DNA from: Solobacterium sp.
Lineage (GTDB): Bacteria; Bacillota_I; Bacilli_A; Erysipelotrichales; Erysipelotrichaceae
NCBI GenBank assembly: GCA_017512725.1
Contig: JAFWEW010000044.1
Coordinates: 62,001 to 126,000 of the forward strand
DNA length: 64,000 bases
Direction: 5' to 3'
Under the pieces are notes generated by a model that was not told where the DNA came from, did no database searches, and saw nothing but the letters and a program-made list of their open reading frames with translations. Position numbers and translations under genes: made by a program. Shown piece by piece: positions 1 through 9,429 of the stretch; the stretch's first letter is position 1, and each line of letters begins with the position of its first letter.

Positions 1-1874
1 TTTACTATCCGGACAGCCTGACGAAACATATCATCGAAGAATCTTACCGGAGTCAGATTACCGGCTCCCAGTTACTGCATTCCAACATCGATGTATTTAC
101 CGGCAAAGAATTTAATGCCCCGAGAGATGAGAATGACGGTCTGAATCTTGAGACGCTGTTTTCGGTCGACCCGAAGGAAATGAGCAAAGTGTTTTCCTTT
201 GATTCCAGCAAGCTCTCGATGGATACTTCTTCCTTTGAGAATCTTGATATGAGTGATATGAACGTCGAGGACATGATTGATTCCAGTGCACTGGAAAAGG
301 CCATGCCGGATATGAGCAGTATCAATTTTCAGGAAATACTGGCATCTGCGGATCTGATGAATAATGTGGATTATTCAAAGCTGCCAACAATACTGAATCA
401 GCTGACAGCCGGTTATGCAGGGAGTGAATACGAAAAAACTGCAGACGAGTTTGTAGAAGCATTTAAGAAATTTCTGGACTATGAAGACCCTCTTGGCGTC
501 ATAAAATCCGGAAAAACTGTCATCAGAGAGCATGTTGAGAAAATGGTTTCCAGACGGGTGGAAGAAGAGCTGGAAGACCGAATTACAACAGAGCGCATGC
601 AGGAATTTGTCAAAACAATCATGGCCGGCTTTCCTGCAAAGGTTGCGAAATACTATAAAGATCATCCTGGTGAGTCTGTTTCTGAAACAGTAATCAAGGA
701 CCTGCAGGAAGAATACATTGCAGAAAAGTATGATGCGATTGCTGAAGCAATCACTAATCTTGTAGCAGAAGAGATAAAAGATACCAGTATTTCAGAAGAA
801 GAGATGAATGCGCTGAGTCTGGAACTGATAACGGAGTATTCCAAATATGCATTCATGACTGAATCACCATCAATTGACAGTGTGACAAACTCCTTTTCCG
901 ATTATCTCCGCAGTGATGCAGCACAGGCTATTATTTCAAACGGCATTGCCAGTGCTGTTAACGCAGAGCAGGTGGAAAAGAACATTTCGAAAGCAGTTGC
1001 TAAAGTGACAGGTGAAATCACAGACGGCATTACCAAAGGTATCACCAGTATGATGACTTCCTTTATGACAAAGTTCACAGAGGAGCTGACGAAAAAGATA
1101 TCTGTAGCGATTCAGGACGGTATGGGCAACATGGCCGAAAACATGAACAGTGCGTTCAGTATTCATCCGGAGGCATTTGCCAAAGCGATTTCCATGAATA
1201 TGGATGAACAGGAACTGTCAGAGCTGCTAACTTCACTGATGTCAAAACAGCCGTCTTCCTATGATTCCAATCTGAAGCTGCTAGGTTATGCGGATGTCAA
1301 AAAACCGTATTCCATTACAATTTATCCGCGGGACTTTGAAGCCAAGAGCGGTATCCTGAATATTCTGGATTCCTATAATGAACGGATGCGGGAAGAAGAT
1401 GAAGACAAAGTCATTACCTATACCGATACCGTCGGGCTTCTGATGACATCGGTTACCGATATCATCAATGCAATCAGCTATGTATTAATTGCCTTTGTGG
1501 CAATCTCCCTGATTGTTTCTTCCATCATGATTGGCGTTATTACCTATATCAGTGTACTGGAACGCAGAAAGGAAATCGGTATTCTGCGAGCCATTGGTGC
1601 CTCCAAACAGAACATCTCTTCCGTCTTTAATGCAGAAACGTTTATTATCGGTCTTCTGGCAGGGGTGTTTGGCATCGGAATCACATTGTTGCTGCTGATA
1701 CCGGGGAATATGCTGATCCATCACTTTACCGATGCGGATGTACATGCCCGTCTGCCGTTAGCGGGAGGCGCGGCTTTGATCCTGCTGAGTGTAGTACTTA
1801 CAATGATCGGAGGGATCCTGCCGTCACAGAAAGCCGCAAGAAGTGACCCTGTTGCGGCACTTCGGACCGAGTGA
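1..1874 (+). CDS. FtsX/MacB-type ABC transporter permease, C-terminal part
   Basis: The frame is open from the left edge (first full codon at position 3), so this is the 3' part of a larger gene; 623 residues are visible. The C-terminal ~150 residues form an FtsX-type domain: a hydrophobic helix, the cytoplasmic coupling motif VLERRKEIGILRAIGAS, then two more membrane helices and a basic tail ending in DPVAALRTE, all typical of MacB/FtsX permeases. Before it lies a long (~400 residue) hydrophilic, helix-rich region with many Met, Ser and Glu residues, probably the extracellular domain found between membrane helices in Firmicute lipoprotein- or peptide-export permeases. The ATPase must be upstream, either fused or separate. 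The stop is followed closely by the lipoprotein phosphatase, suggesting one transcript. Substrate cannot be read from the sequence. Confidence 0.9.
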   Translation, partial: YYPDSLTKHIIEESYRSQITGSQLLHSNIDVFTGKEFNAPRDENDGLNLETLFSVDPKEMSKVFSFDSSKLSMDTSSFENLDMSDMNVEDMIDSSALEKAMPDMSSINFQEILASADLMNNVDYSKLPTILNQLTAGYAGSEYEKTADEFVEAFKKFLDYEDPLGVIKSGKTVIREHVEKMVSRRVEEELEDRITTERMQEFVKTIMAGFPAKVAKYYKDHPGESVSETVIKDLQEEYIAEKYDAIAEAITNLVAEEIKDTSISEEEMNALSLELITEYSKYAFMTESPSIDSVTNSFSDYLRSDAAQAIISNGIASAVNAEQVEKNISKAVAKVTGEITDGITKGITSMMTSFMTKFTEELTKKISVAIQDGMGNMAENMNSAFSIHPEAFAKAISMNMDEQELSELLTSLMSKQPSSYDSNLKLLGYADVKKPYSITIYPRDFEAKSGILNILDSYNERMREEDEDKVITYTDTVGLLMTSVTDIINAISYVLIAFVAISLIVSSIMIGVITYISVLERRKEIGILRAIGASKQNISSVFNAETFIIGLLAGVFGIGITLLLLIPGNMLIHHFTDADVHARLPLAGGAALILLSVVLTMIGGILPSQKAARSDPVAALRTE

Positions 1875-1924
1875 TCCGCATTTTGGCACTTAACGGAGAA
1901 CCGGTTCTTCAATACAATAATCTT

Positions 1925-3034
1925 ATGAGTAGGAAGTTATGGACAGCGGCCGTCTGCTGTCTGGTACTTTTTGGATGTGCACCGAAGGAAACGGCTGACC
2001 GGAAGGCGTTTGAGACGGTTACGGCAACCGTATTAAACACCGATCAGTTCGGTGATGTTTTGTTCGATCTCGAATCCATTAATCTGGAATACGGAGACAG
2101 CGTGGATGTTTCCTTTTCCGGTGGATATCACATCGAAGATATTCCGTTTTACCCGGACTTTTACGGCAAACGGGGTGATACGATTCTGTGTGATTTTTTT
2201 GAGACCGTCTGTATAGCCGGTATTCATCACGGCTTTAACGATACGGCAGGTATTAAAGACGGAGAGACCGTTACGATCTCGCTGAATGAGGCCGGGAAAT
2301 ACCGGGACAAGTATGAAGCCTATCATGTGGATCCGGATAAAACACCGTGGGAAGGGCAGACCAATGCGGAGTTCATGAATGCCCGCATGGTAACAACCGG
2401 AAAGATCGAACCGGGAATCCTGCACCGCAGTGCCAGCCCGTTTGAGGCATCGTTCGGCCGGGTGGAACTGATGGACTCCTATATCCAGGCAAACGACATT
2501 CAGTGCATTCTTGATTTCGGGGATACCGAAGAAGCACTGCATTCCTATGCTGACCTTCCGGTACATACCCGGCAGATGATCAACAATGATCAGGTGATCT
2601 GTTTTGAAGTTGGAAATGAATTTGCCGATCCCGTCGCAATGAAGTCGATTGGAGACGGTATTAAAAAGATGCTGGGGAAAGAAGGCCCGTATCTTGTGCA
2701 GTGCTCGCTGGGAAGAGACCGCACCGGGGTCATCTGTGCACTGTTTGGAATGTTATGTTCTGCCAGCTACGACGAGATCGTGGAAGATTACATGATCAGC
2801 TATAACCTGCTTCATAAAGTGGATATCAACCTGGAAGTGAACCCGGATTCCACCCAGTATGATCTGTTCAAGGCACGTCTTGATGAAATTCTGGAAGAGA
2901 TCCTGGAAACCGATGCGGAAGACCTTCCGACTGCGGATCTGCAGACCAAAACCAGAGACTATTTCAAACGGTGCGGGATGACCGACGAAGAACTGGACCG
3001 TCTTACGGAGATTCTTGAAGGCACCGCTGCCTGA
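1925..3034 (+). CDS. Tyrosine-protein phosphatase lipoprotein
   Basis: Protein of 369 residues from the ATG at 1925, chosen because it yields a clean lipoprotein signal peptide with lipobox LFGC (Cys18). An in-frame GTG at 1871 overlaps the upstream stop (GTGA) and would add 18 residues; neither start has a clear ribosome binding site. The P-loop CSLGRDRTG (Cys260) is the C-x5-R signature of protein tyrosine phosphatases of the Y_phosphatase3 / dual-specificity type, preceded by LHRSASP and an ILDFGD segment typical of that family. Family members hydrolyse phosphotyrosine or phosphoinositides. Residues ~25-130 are an unassigned beta-rich region. Lipid anchoring would put the enzyme outside the membrane, which is unusual for a phosphatase. 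It lies directly after an ABC permease gene. Confidence 0.8.
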   Translation: MSRKLWTAAVCCLVLFGCAPKETADRKAFETVTATVLNTDQFGDVLFDLESINLEYGDSVDVSFSGGYHIEDIPFYPDFYGKRGDTILCDFFETVCIAGIHHGFNDTAGIKDGETVTISLNEAGKYRDKYEAYHVDPDKTPWEGQTNAEFMNARMVTTGKIEPGILHRSASPFEASFGRVELMDSYIQANDIQCILDFGDTEEALHSYADLPVHTRQMINNDQVICFEVGNEFADPVAMKSIGDGIKKMLGKEGPYLVQCSLGRDRTGVICALFGMLCSASYDEIVEDYMISYNLLHKVDINLEVNPDSTQYDLFKARLDEILEEILETDAEDLPTADLQTKTRDYFKRCGMTDEELDRLTEILEGTAA

Positions 3035-3109
3035 TCATAGTTTTTATAAACCAAAGCCAGATCGGACACACGGATTATCATTTTTCGCATTGGAAGAGAG
3101 GAGATATGC

Positions 3110-4747
3110 ATGGAAGGATGTATTGCGGATGTACGCTGCCCAAACTGCGGGGCACCGGCAAACTATGACATCATAAAACATCAGTATCTCTGTTCCCACT
3201 GCGGCAGCCATGCGGAGATCAAAGAAGCGATTGCACAGAAGAAAGGCTTTCGCAGTATTCTGCAGTCCCGCATCCGTCGGGATGCCGAAAAATACCATCT
3301 GATCAGTGCAGAGTGCCCGGGCTGCGGGGCGAAGATCGTCGTGGAAGAAGGAGAAGCGGTTTCCGACTGTGCGTTCTGCGGAGCGGCACTGGTAAGAAAG
3401 ACGTATCTCGTATCCGAGGATCTGCCGGAAATGATCATTCCCTTCCGGATCACCCGGGAAGAAGCAGAGAACTGCCTGCAGGACTGGTGCCAACAGAATG
3501 CGGCCCGCAGGGAAGCGAACCATCTGAAGAATAAGATTGATAAACTGAAGGGTTTTTATCTGCCCTATGAGCTGATCCGGGGCCCGGTAAGCTCGGTGGT
3601 GAGCCGGAGTGACGGCGGCAGCCGGAACTATCACTGTGAAGGCTATGTGGATGATATCTTCGTGAATGGTTCCAGACAGTTGGATAACCTTCTGCTGGAT
3701 GGCATGGAGCCGTTTGAAATCGAAGAACTGAAGGAATTTGATTTTGGCTATGTCGCCGGTCAGCGGGTAAAAGTAACGGATATTGATCCAAAAACACTGG
3801 CAGGAAGAGTGGATGAAGAGGTCAGCAGCAGTTACCGTCCGGTTGTTCAGAAGACCCTGGAAACCGCTGCAGTGGATGTGAATACCAGCACAGAGTCCGT
3901 CCTGCGGATGCCGGTTCTTCTGCCGGTCTACTATGTAAAAGATGGAGATGGAATGGCTGCGGTCAACGGACAGACCGGAAAGGTCAGTGTCCGGGCAGAG
4001 ACCGAATCTCATTATTACTTTCTTCCATGGTGGCTGAAGGCAGTCCTTGCGACCCTGATTATCAGTGCAGTCGTGTTTGCCGGGTTCCTGCTGTTTGGCA
4101 TGCAGATGGAAATGGCGCTTCTGATTACCGGGATGCTGGCATTCTTTACGCTGATCGTAACCTTATGTGCCTACAGCGATACCGTAAAGGTTCCTTTCCT
4201 GGGTTCTGCCGGCCATAAGATATTTACAACCGATGACCGACCGCTGCGCCGTATTGACGGAGTGCTTGTAAAAGACCAGCAGCCAATCAGGCGCAGTGTA
4301 ACAACGCCGGTATTCTTTGAAACAATAGAGGGAAAAGAACAGCCGGTTGTGCTGAAGTTTACGTCCGTTCCCCGTGTTGCGGGAATGGTTCTCCTGGCAG
4401 CGGTTGTACTGTTTCTTCCGGTGATTATTGCGCTGTTTCTGAATGGGTTTGATTTCGAAAGACTGACGCTTTCCGGTTCTGCAGTATGGTTCTGCATTAT
4501 GGTGCCGGTCATTCCGATCTATCTGCTGAAATTCGGATGGATCGAACTCTATGAACGGCCATGGATCTATCAGATCATGGAAGACGGAACGAAGAAGCGG
4601 TACCGTAAAAAGGCGGATCCAGACGAAGCGAAAGAGATTGCGAAGATCATACTTGGTGCCCTGTTTGTGCCGCCGGTCTGTTTTGGGGTATGGTTCGGTA
4701 TTCTCTGTTTCGTTACCATGTGCTGGCTGACAGCGTTTGGATATTAA
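3110..4747 (+). CDS. Double zinc-ribbon membrane protein, function unknown
   Basis: 545 residues, ATG at 3110 after a strong GAGAGGAG site. The N terminus carries two zinc ribbons: Cys10/13 with Cys28/31, and Cys69/72 with Cys87/90, in the CPNCG...CSHCG and CPGCG...CAFCG style of TFIIB-type ribbons. A soluble region follows, then two membrane helices near residues 303-350 and three more hydrophobic segments near 422-446, 455-476 and 512-540. Firmicute genomes contain many such zinc-ribbon plus membrane-helix proteins without known function. It is probably anchored in the inner membrane with the ribbons in the cytoplasm. It stands between the phosphatase and the GGDEF gene, with short gaps on both sides. 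Confidence 0.75.
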   Translation: MEGCIADVRCPNCGAPANYDIIKHQYLCSHCGSHAEIKEAIAQKKGFRSILQSRIRRDAEKYHLISAECPGCGAKIVVEEGEAVSDCAFCGAALVRKTYLVSEDLPEMIIPFRITREEAENCLQDWCQQNAARREANHLKNKIDKLKGFYLPYELIRGPVSSVVSRSDGGSRNYHCEGYVDDIFVNGSRQLDNLLLDGMEPFEIEELKEFDFGYVAGQRVKVTDIDPKTLAGRVDEEVSSSYRPVVQKTLETAAVDVNTSTESVLRMPVLLPVYYVKDGDGMAAVNGQTGKVSVRAETESHYYFLPWWLKAVLATLIISAVVFAGFLLFGMQMEMALLITGMLAFFTLIVTLCAYSDTVKVPFLGSAGHKIFTTDDRPLRRIDGVLVKDQQPIRRSVTTPVFFETIEGKEQPVVLKFTSVPRVAGMVLLAAVVLFLPVIIALFLNGFDFERLTLSGSAVWFCIMVPVIPIYLLKFGWIELYERPWIYQIMEDGTKKRYRKKADPDEAKEIAKIILGALFVPPVCFGVWFGILCFVTMCWLTAFGY

Positions 4748-4824
4748 GGCAGACAGGAAAGAATGGATTTCATATAATTTAAAAGGTTACAGTGTCAGCA
4801 ATTACGGAAAAGAAAGGGGACCGG

Positions 4825-6177
4825 ATGGAATATCAGTCCTTTGTGGATACATTTGCAATACCATGTGCGGTACTGAAAGTTGAAAAGCTTTCGGAAGGAA
4901 TCTGCGGCAGAATCTGGATCCATCGCACCAATCAGCCCTATAAAGAATCCATGGGGCCCTCGGTGTACGACGACATGCCGTATGAAGAGCTGGTACCGAA
5001 AGACGTGAAATTTGAGAACTATTGTTTTCAGTCTGCGCACTTCGGCAGGCGTATGCATGCATATGTAGAAACCGTTGCGTTTGACGGCTGGATCGATCAG
5101 CAGATGCTGCCGCTGCAGAAGGAAAGCGAAACAGTCGGATACTGTCTGTTTTTGTTTGAAAAGACAAAGCAGGCAGAAGATGACCGGATGGCGGAAGCTT
5201 CCATTGAATCTGCCGCATCGATTATTAAATGCTGTGTGGCACTGACCCATTCGGAACAGTTTGAGGAAAACCTGAAGGCGGTAACGAAAGACATCCGGGA
5301 AATTGCAGGGGCGGATTCCTGCCGGATCCTGACGATTGATGACGAGAAGAAAGAAGTAGCGGTCGTTGCGGAAAGCCTGATACGGGAAAATGTACGCAGG
5401 GATAACCTGCATGACGGTACGATTCCGTATGAGATCGTAAAAACCTGGGAGCCGATGATCGGAGTTTCCAATGATGTTATCGTAACGAACCCGTATGAAA
5501 TGGATGCACTGGAAAAACGCAATCCGGCCTGGGTCGCCTCGATGCGGGAGTATTATGTCAAAACCCTGCTTCTGATTCCTCTGAAACAGGGAAGAAAGAT
5601 CATTGGATATCTTTACGCCATCAACTTTGATGTCCGCAAAGTATTTGAGCTTAAAGAACTCGCAGAGTTGATGTCGCACTTTATCGGAACAGAGCTGGCT
5701 AACCATTACCTGATGAACAAACTGGATGACATGAGTCATATCGACGCTCTGACCGGTCTGAGAAGCCGGAGGGCAATGATGGAAACCGTTGAGTCACTGA
5801 AGGGAATGGGTCCTGCTGTGGCCTATGGCATCGTAAACATGGATGTCAACGGATTAAAGACGGTCAATGATGAAGAAGGCCATGAGGCAGGTGACCGGTA
5901 TCTTGTACATGCGGCAGATCTGATGAAACAGGTATTTGATCCGGGAACCGTGTACCGTTCCGGCGGAGATGAGTTCATCGTTATTCTGCAGGGTGTCTCA
6001 AAAGAGATGCTTGAACAGAAGGCGGGCGAAATGCGTAAGATACAGGAAGAATCGGAACATATTTCCGTTGCGGTCGGAGAATTCTGGAATGACGGAACGG
6101 TTCCGCTCCGGGAAGCGTTTCAGAAAGCAGACGACGCAATGTATGAAGAGAAACGGAAATATCATCACGAAGCATAA
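4825..6177 (+). CDS. GGDEF diguanylate cyclase with N-terminal sensor region
   Basis: 450 residues from the ATG at 4825, preferred over an in-frame GTG at 4792 because AAAGGGGA stands 4 bases before it. The C-terminal GGDEF domain begins at DALTGLRSRRAMM and carries an intact active site, SGGDEF (GGDEF at residues 380-384), so it should make cyclic di-GMP from two GTP. No RxxD inhibitory site is visible just upstream, which suggests no product feedback at the I-site. Residues ~130-290 look like a GAF-type ligand-binding domain; the first ~110 residues are an unassigned sensor region, and there is no membrane segment, so the protein is cytoplasmic. It ends at its own terminator (6178-6206). 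Confidence 0.9.
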   Translation: MEYQSFVDTFAIPCAVLKVEKLSEGICGRIWIHRTNQPYKESMGPSVYDDMPYEELVPKDVKFENYCFQSAHFGRRMHAYVETVAFDGWIDQQMLPLQKESETVGYCLFLFEKTKQAEDDRMAEASIESAASIIKCCVALTHSEQFEENLKAVTKDIREIAGADSCRILTIDDEKKEVAVVAESLIRENVRRDNLHDGTIPYEIVKTWEPMIGVSNDVIVTNPYEMDALEKRNPAWVASMREYYVKTLLLIPLKQGRKIIGYLYAINFDVRKVFELKELAELMSHFIGTELANHYLMNKLDDMSHIDALTGLRSRRAMMETVESLKGMGPAVAYGIVNMDVNGLKTVNDEEGHEAGDRYLVHAADLMKQVFDPGTVYRSGGDEFIVILQGVSKEMLEQKAGEMRKIQEESEHISVAVGEFWNDGTVPLREAFQKADDAMYEEKRKYHHEA

Positions 6178-6206
6178 GAGATCTGGTTTGAAGCCGGGTC
6201 TCTTTT
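6178..6206 (+). terminator. Intrinsic terminator after the GGDEF gene
   Basis: GAGATCTGG, 7-base loop, CCGGGTCTC forms a 9-bp stem (three G-T pairs) followed by TTTTC. It starts at the stop codon of the diguanylate cyclase. Confidence 0.75.
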
Positions 6207-6281
6207 CTGCTTTGGCAGCCTTAAGAACCAAATCAGGCAGCTGCTTTCGGTGTAAAATGACGGAAAAGGAATGTGTATGTT

Positions 6282-7496
6282 ATGAAGTATGATTTCACGT
6301 CGATTATTGACCGCAACGGAAAGGACTCGATCGCGGTAAACCCAACCTCCTGGTACAACATCAATGTGCCGACAAAAGAAGGTTTCAGCAGGATCCCGAT
6401 GTGGGTGGCGGATATGAGTTTTGCGACCTGTCCGACCATTACGGAAGAGATGGTCCGCCGCATTGAACATCCGTGCTTCGGATATTTTGAGCCGACACAG
6501 GAATACTATGACTCCATTATCCGCTGGCAGAAGAACCGGAACGGTGTCGAGGTAACACGGGAAGCGATCGGCTATGAAAACAGTGTGCTTGGCGGCGTGG
6601 TTTCCGCACTGAATGTACTGTGCTCCAAGGGAGACAATGTGCTTCTGCATTCTCCGACCTATATCGGTTTTACCAACTCCGTAGGAGCCAACGGCTACAA
6701 CATGGTGCTTTCCCCGATGAAACAGGATAAACAGGGCATCTGGCGCATGGATCTCGCAGATATGGAAGAAAAGATCCGGCAGTACCATATTCATGCGGCT
6801 GTTTTCTGCAGCCCGCATAATCCCTGCGGACGGGTCTGGGAACGGGAAGAGATCAAAGCGATGATGGATCTCTTTGAGAAGTATGAAGTCTGGGTAGTTT
6901 CAGATGAAATCTGGTCCGATATCCTGCTGAACGGGAACCATCATTTGCCGACCCATACCGTCAGTGAATATGCCCGTACCCATACGGTGACTCAGTATGC
7001 CCCGTCGAAGACCTTCTCTCTGGCAGGGCTGATCGGAAGCTATCATATCTGTTTCAACAAATGGCTGAATGACCGGATCGAAAAAGAATCCGGCAATACC
7101 CATTACAACTCCATGAATGTGCTTTGGATGCATGCACTGATCGGTGCTTATAAAGAAGAAGGCGAACAGTGGACCGATGAACTGTGCGAAGTGCTCAGTG
7201 ACAATATCAACTATGCCTGTGATTTCATAGCGAACCATTTTGAAGGTGTAACTGTCGCAAAGCCGCAGGGAACGTACATGCTGTTTCTGGACTGCAGGGG
7301 CTGGTGTGAAGCAAACGGAGTTGATATTGAGACCCTTCAGAAAAAGGGCGTGGAATACGGGGTGCTGTGGCAGGACGGGCGGCCGTTCCATGGTGATCAT
7401 GCGATCCGCATGAATCTTGCCGTACCAAAGAGCCTGGTGGTGGAGGCGTTTGACCGTCTGGACCGCTATGTATTCAATGCGAAAGAGGAAGCCTGA
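6282..7496 (+). CDS. MalY/PatB-type PLP aminotransferase / cystathionine beta-lyase
   Basis: 404 residues from ATG 6282 (AAAAGGA 11 bases upstream); a GTG at 6273 is too close to that site. Fold-type I PLP enzyme of the MalY/PatB class. Seen: PMWVADMSF near the N terminus, CSPHNPCGRVW (cofactor-binding Asn/Pro segment), VSDEIWSDI, and the Schiff-base lysine K243 in SKTFSLAGL. Family members cleave the C-S bond of cystathionine or cysteine conjugates and may also transaminate. It is the first gene of a unit with a TrpF-like barrel protein (1-bp overlap, TGATG) and a PfkB kinase, so the substrate may be something other than cystathionine. Its family assignment is firm; its exact substrate is not. 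Confidence 0.88.
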   Translation: MKYDFTSIIDRNGKDSIAVNPTSWYNINVPTKEGFSRIPMWVADMSFATCPTITEEMVRRIEHPCFGYFEPTQEYYDSIIRWQKNRNGVEVTREAIGYENSVLGGVVSALNVLCSKGDNVLLHSPTYIGFTNSVGANGYNMVLSPMKQDKQGIWRMDLADMEEKIRQYHIHAAVFCSPHNPCGRVWEREEIKAMMDLFEKYEVWVVSDEIWSDILLNGNHHLPTHTVSEYARTHTVTQYAPSKTFSLAGLIGSYHICFNKWLNDRIEKESGNTHYNSMNVLWMHALIGAYKEEGEQWTDELCEVLSDNINYACDFIANHFEGVTVAKPQGTYMLFLDCRGWCEANGVDIETLQKKGVEYGVLWQDGRPFHGDHAIRMNLAVPKSLVVEAFDRLDRYVFNAKEEA

Positions 7497-8170
7497 TGTT
7501 TGCACAGATCTATGCCATACAGAGTGTGGAAGAAGCACTCGCATGTATTGAAGCCGGTGCAGACCGGATCGGTGTACTGACGGAAGAACCGGGCGGGAAC
7601 TATCCCTGCGGAGTAACGACGGAATACGCAAAGAAGATCTTTGAGGCAATCGGAGACAAAGCCATGAAGGTTCTGATCTCTGTTAAGGAAACCGAAGATG
7701 AGATTCTGGAAGAAACGGCATACCTGAAACCGGATATCCTGCATCTTTGTGCGGAGTACCGCGGGAACCCGGAATTCCGGAACCGGATGAACGAACGGGT
7801 CCCGGAGGTTCTGTTAATGGAAGCGATCGGAGTCCGGGATGAGGGTGCGATCGAGGATGCGATAGCACGTGCTTCCTATGCGGATATTCTGATCCTGGAT
7901 TCGGTATCGGATACGGTACCGGGAATCGGTGCTGCAGGTGTGACCCATGACTGGTCAATCGATAAGCGCATAAAGGAATCCGTTTCGGTACCAGTTGTAC
8001 TGGCTGGCGGGCTTGGACCGGAGAATGTGGAAGAAGCGATGAATATCGTTCATCCGGACGGAGTGGATTCTCTGACCCGCACCAGCGTAAGTGAAAACGG
8101 TATTCTGGTACGCAAGGATATCGGGAAAGTAAGAGAATTCTGCAGAAAGGCGCATGCCTATAAAGGATGA
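7496..8170 (+). CDS. TrpF-like (phosphoribosylanthranilate isomerase fold) protein, probably not TrpF
   Basis: 224 residues, a TIM barrel resembling phosphoribosylanthranilate isomerase along its length: LILDS (position of the catalytic Asp), GAAGVTHDWS (for GGTGxxFDW), and VVLAGGLGPENVEEAM (for the LAGGL-NV phosphate-side loop). Two family signatures are altered. The N-terminal KICG with the catalytic Cys reads QIYAI, and the phosphate-binding SSGVE reads SLTRTSV. No other trp gene is nearby. It therefore probably acts on another substrate, likely a sugar phosphate or aldose-type compound given the sugar kinase that follows. Translation is coupled to the aminotransferase before it (start and stop share one base). 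Confidence 0.7.
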   Translation: MFAQIYAIQSVEEALACIEAGADRIGVLTEEPGGNYPCGVTTEYAKKIFEAIGDKAMKVLISVKETEDEILEETAYLKPDILHLCAEYRGNPEFRNRMNERVPEVLLMEAIGVRDEGAIEDAIARASYADILILDSVSDTVPGIGAAGVTHDWSIDKRIKESVSVPVVLAGGLGPENVEEAMNIVHPDGVDSLTRTSVSENGILVRKDIGKVREFCRKAHAYKG

Positions 8171-8171
8171 T

Positions 8172-9158
8172 ATGAGAATCTGCTGTATCGGGGACCTCTG
8201 TGCGGATCTGATTCTGCCGTACGGGAAAGTGAAATCCCACCTGAAAAAACTGAAAGAAGGAAATGTGGATTTCTCGGAAGTCCTCTTTCAGTATGGCGGT
8301 ACCTGCGGTAATACCTGTGCAGTACTTGGAAAGCTCGGGGCCCATCCATACTTTGTGACAGACCTCTGTACCGATCCGATCGGACAGTATCTGAAACATT
8401 GCATGGAAGAAGAAGGCGCAGACCTGTCGCTTTCAAAAGAGACACCGGGCAAGTCCAATATGATCTGTATTGCGGTAATCGATGAAGACAATGAACGGAT
8501 TATGTTTCCATGGCTGCCGCCGGGAAGTGACTACCCGAAATTCAACAGTGAAAACCTGTCAGGAATACCGGAAGAGGAACCGATGCTGGTGTTTACCGGG
8601 GGAATGGTCATGAACAACGATCCGGACAGTATGAACGCAGTCTGTGAAAAGATTGAACGGATCCATGAAAACGGAAGTACGGTGGTATTTGATCTGAACG
8701 TACGGGCAGAGACCTACGGAATGAATCGTGACCGCAGAGCGGCTTATGAACGGATGATTGCCGCAAGCGATATTGTGATCGGCAGCGGACCGGAGGAATT
8801 CAACGCAATTACCGGAGAAGCAGATATGGAACGGTCTGTACGGAAACTGGCAGGACAGGGTCATAAGATCATCGCACGGGACGGCAGAAAGCCGGTAATC
8901 GTAGCTTCAGGAGAAGACTGGGAGACTGTTCCTACAGAAGCAGTATTTGTCCTGCAGACAATCGGTGCGGGTGATACCTTTAACGGTGCGTTCCTGCATG
9001 CGCTTAATGAGGGACTTACACTTTCGGCATCTGTAAGGTTTGCCAATGAAGTCGCAGCGTATATGATCTCTACTCCCGGACATCTTTCCGTACCGAGCGA
9101 TTACGCAGAGCGGATGGAACTGCTGAAACAGAATAATTTAAAGAAGACTGTGCTTTGA
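8172..9158 (+). CDS. PfkB-family carbohydrate/nucleoside kinase
   Basis: 328 residues from the ATG at 8172; an ATG at 8154 overlaps the upstream gene, but AAAGGA lies at the right distance only for 8172. Ribokinase-fold signatures: N-terminal GDLCADLI, the first PfkB signature GGTCGNTCAVLGKLG (residues ~41-55), VVFDLNVR, and the C-terminal anion hole/catalytic loop IGAGDTFNGAF with catalytic Asp268. Members phosphorylate sugars, nucleosides or related polyols with ATP. It ends the aminotransferase / TrpF-like / kinase unit and is followed by a terminator. Substrate not readable; the unit suggests a small catabolic pathway for an amino- or thio-linked sugar compound (inference). Confidence 0.85.
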   Translation: MRICCIGDLCADLILPYGKVKSHLKKLKEGNVDFSEVLFQYGGTCGNTCAVLGKLGAHPYFVTDLCTDPIGQYLKHCMEEEGADLSLSKETPGKSNMICIAVIDEDNERIMFPWLPPGSDYPKFNSENLSGIPEEEPMLVFTGGMVMNNDPDSMNAVCEKIERIHENGSTVVFDLNVRAETYGMNRDRRAAYERMIAASDIVIGSGPEEFNAITGEADMERSVRKLAGQGHKIIARDGRKPVIVASGEDWETVPTEAVFVLQTIGAGDTFNGAFLHALNEGLTLSASVRFANEVAAYMISTPGHLSVPSDYAERMELLKQNNLKKTVL

Positions 9159-9177
9159 GAAGAAGGTAAAACAAAAG

Positions 9178-9234
9178 AGCTGAAACGAAATGAGAAACGC
9201 ACTTCTCATCAGGGGTTACAGCTCTTTTTTTGAT
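9178..9234 (+). terminator. Intrinsic terminator after the PfkB kinase
   Basis: Outer stem GAGCTG...CAGCTC encloses an inner stem ATGAGAA...TTCTCAT, and a run of T follows. Confidence 0.8.
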
Positions 9235-9429
9235 AAGATGTGAAAAACTAAGTGTTTCCAGACACTAAAATCAGAAGAAATTAATGTTTCGAAACATTTT
9301 CTGTAAATCCCTCAAACTGATTTAAGTATCTTTTCGCATGACAAAGAAGATCCATCTCCGACTTATATATACAGAGTCTTCTTCATCAGGAATGATAAAT
9401 TATGCGTTACAGCACTTATATATAAACGG
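9235..9429. other. Convergent intergenic region with palindromes
   Basis: Between two converging genes. Contains a hairpin AGTGTTTCCAGACACT, the perfect 16-bp palindrome AATGTTTCGAAACATT followed by TTCT, and two copies of ACTTATATATA near 9359 and 9413. The second palindrome may terminate transcription. No gene seen. Confidence 0.5.

Noticed and set aside
3044-4012. 322-residue open frame on the - strand
   Set aside because: Antisense of the zinc-ribbon membrane protein gene.
7496-8170. Calling the barrel protein TrpF
   Set aside because: Catalytic Cys and phosphate loop are altered and there is no trp context.
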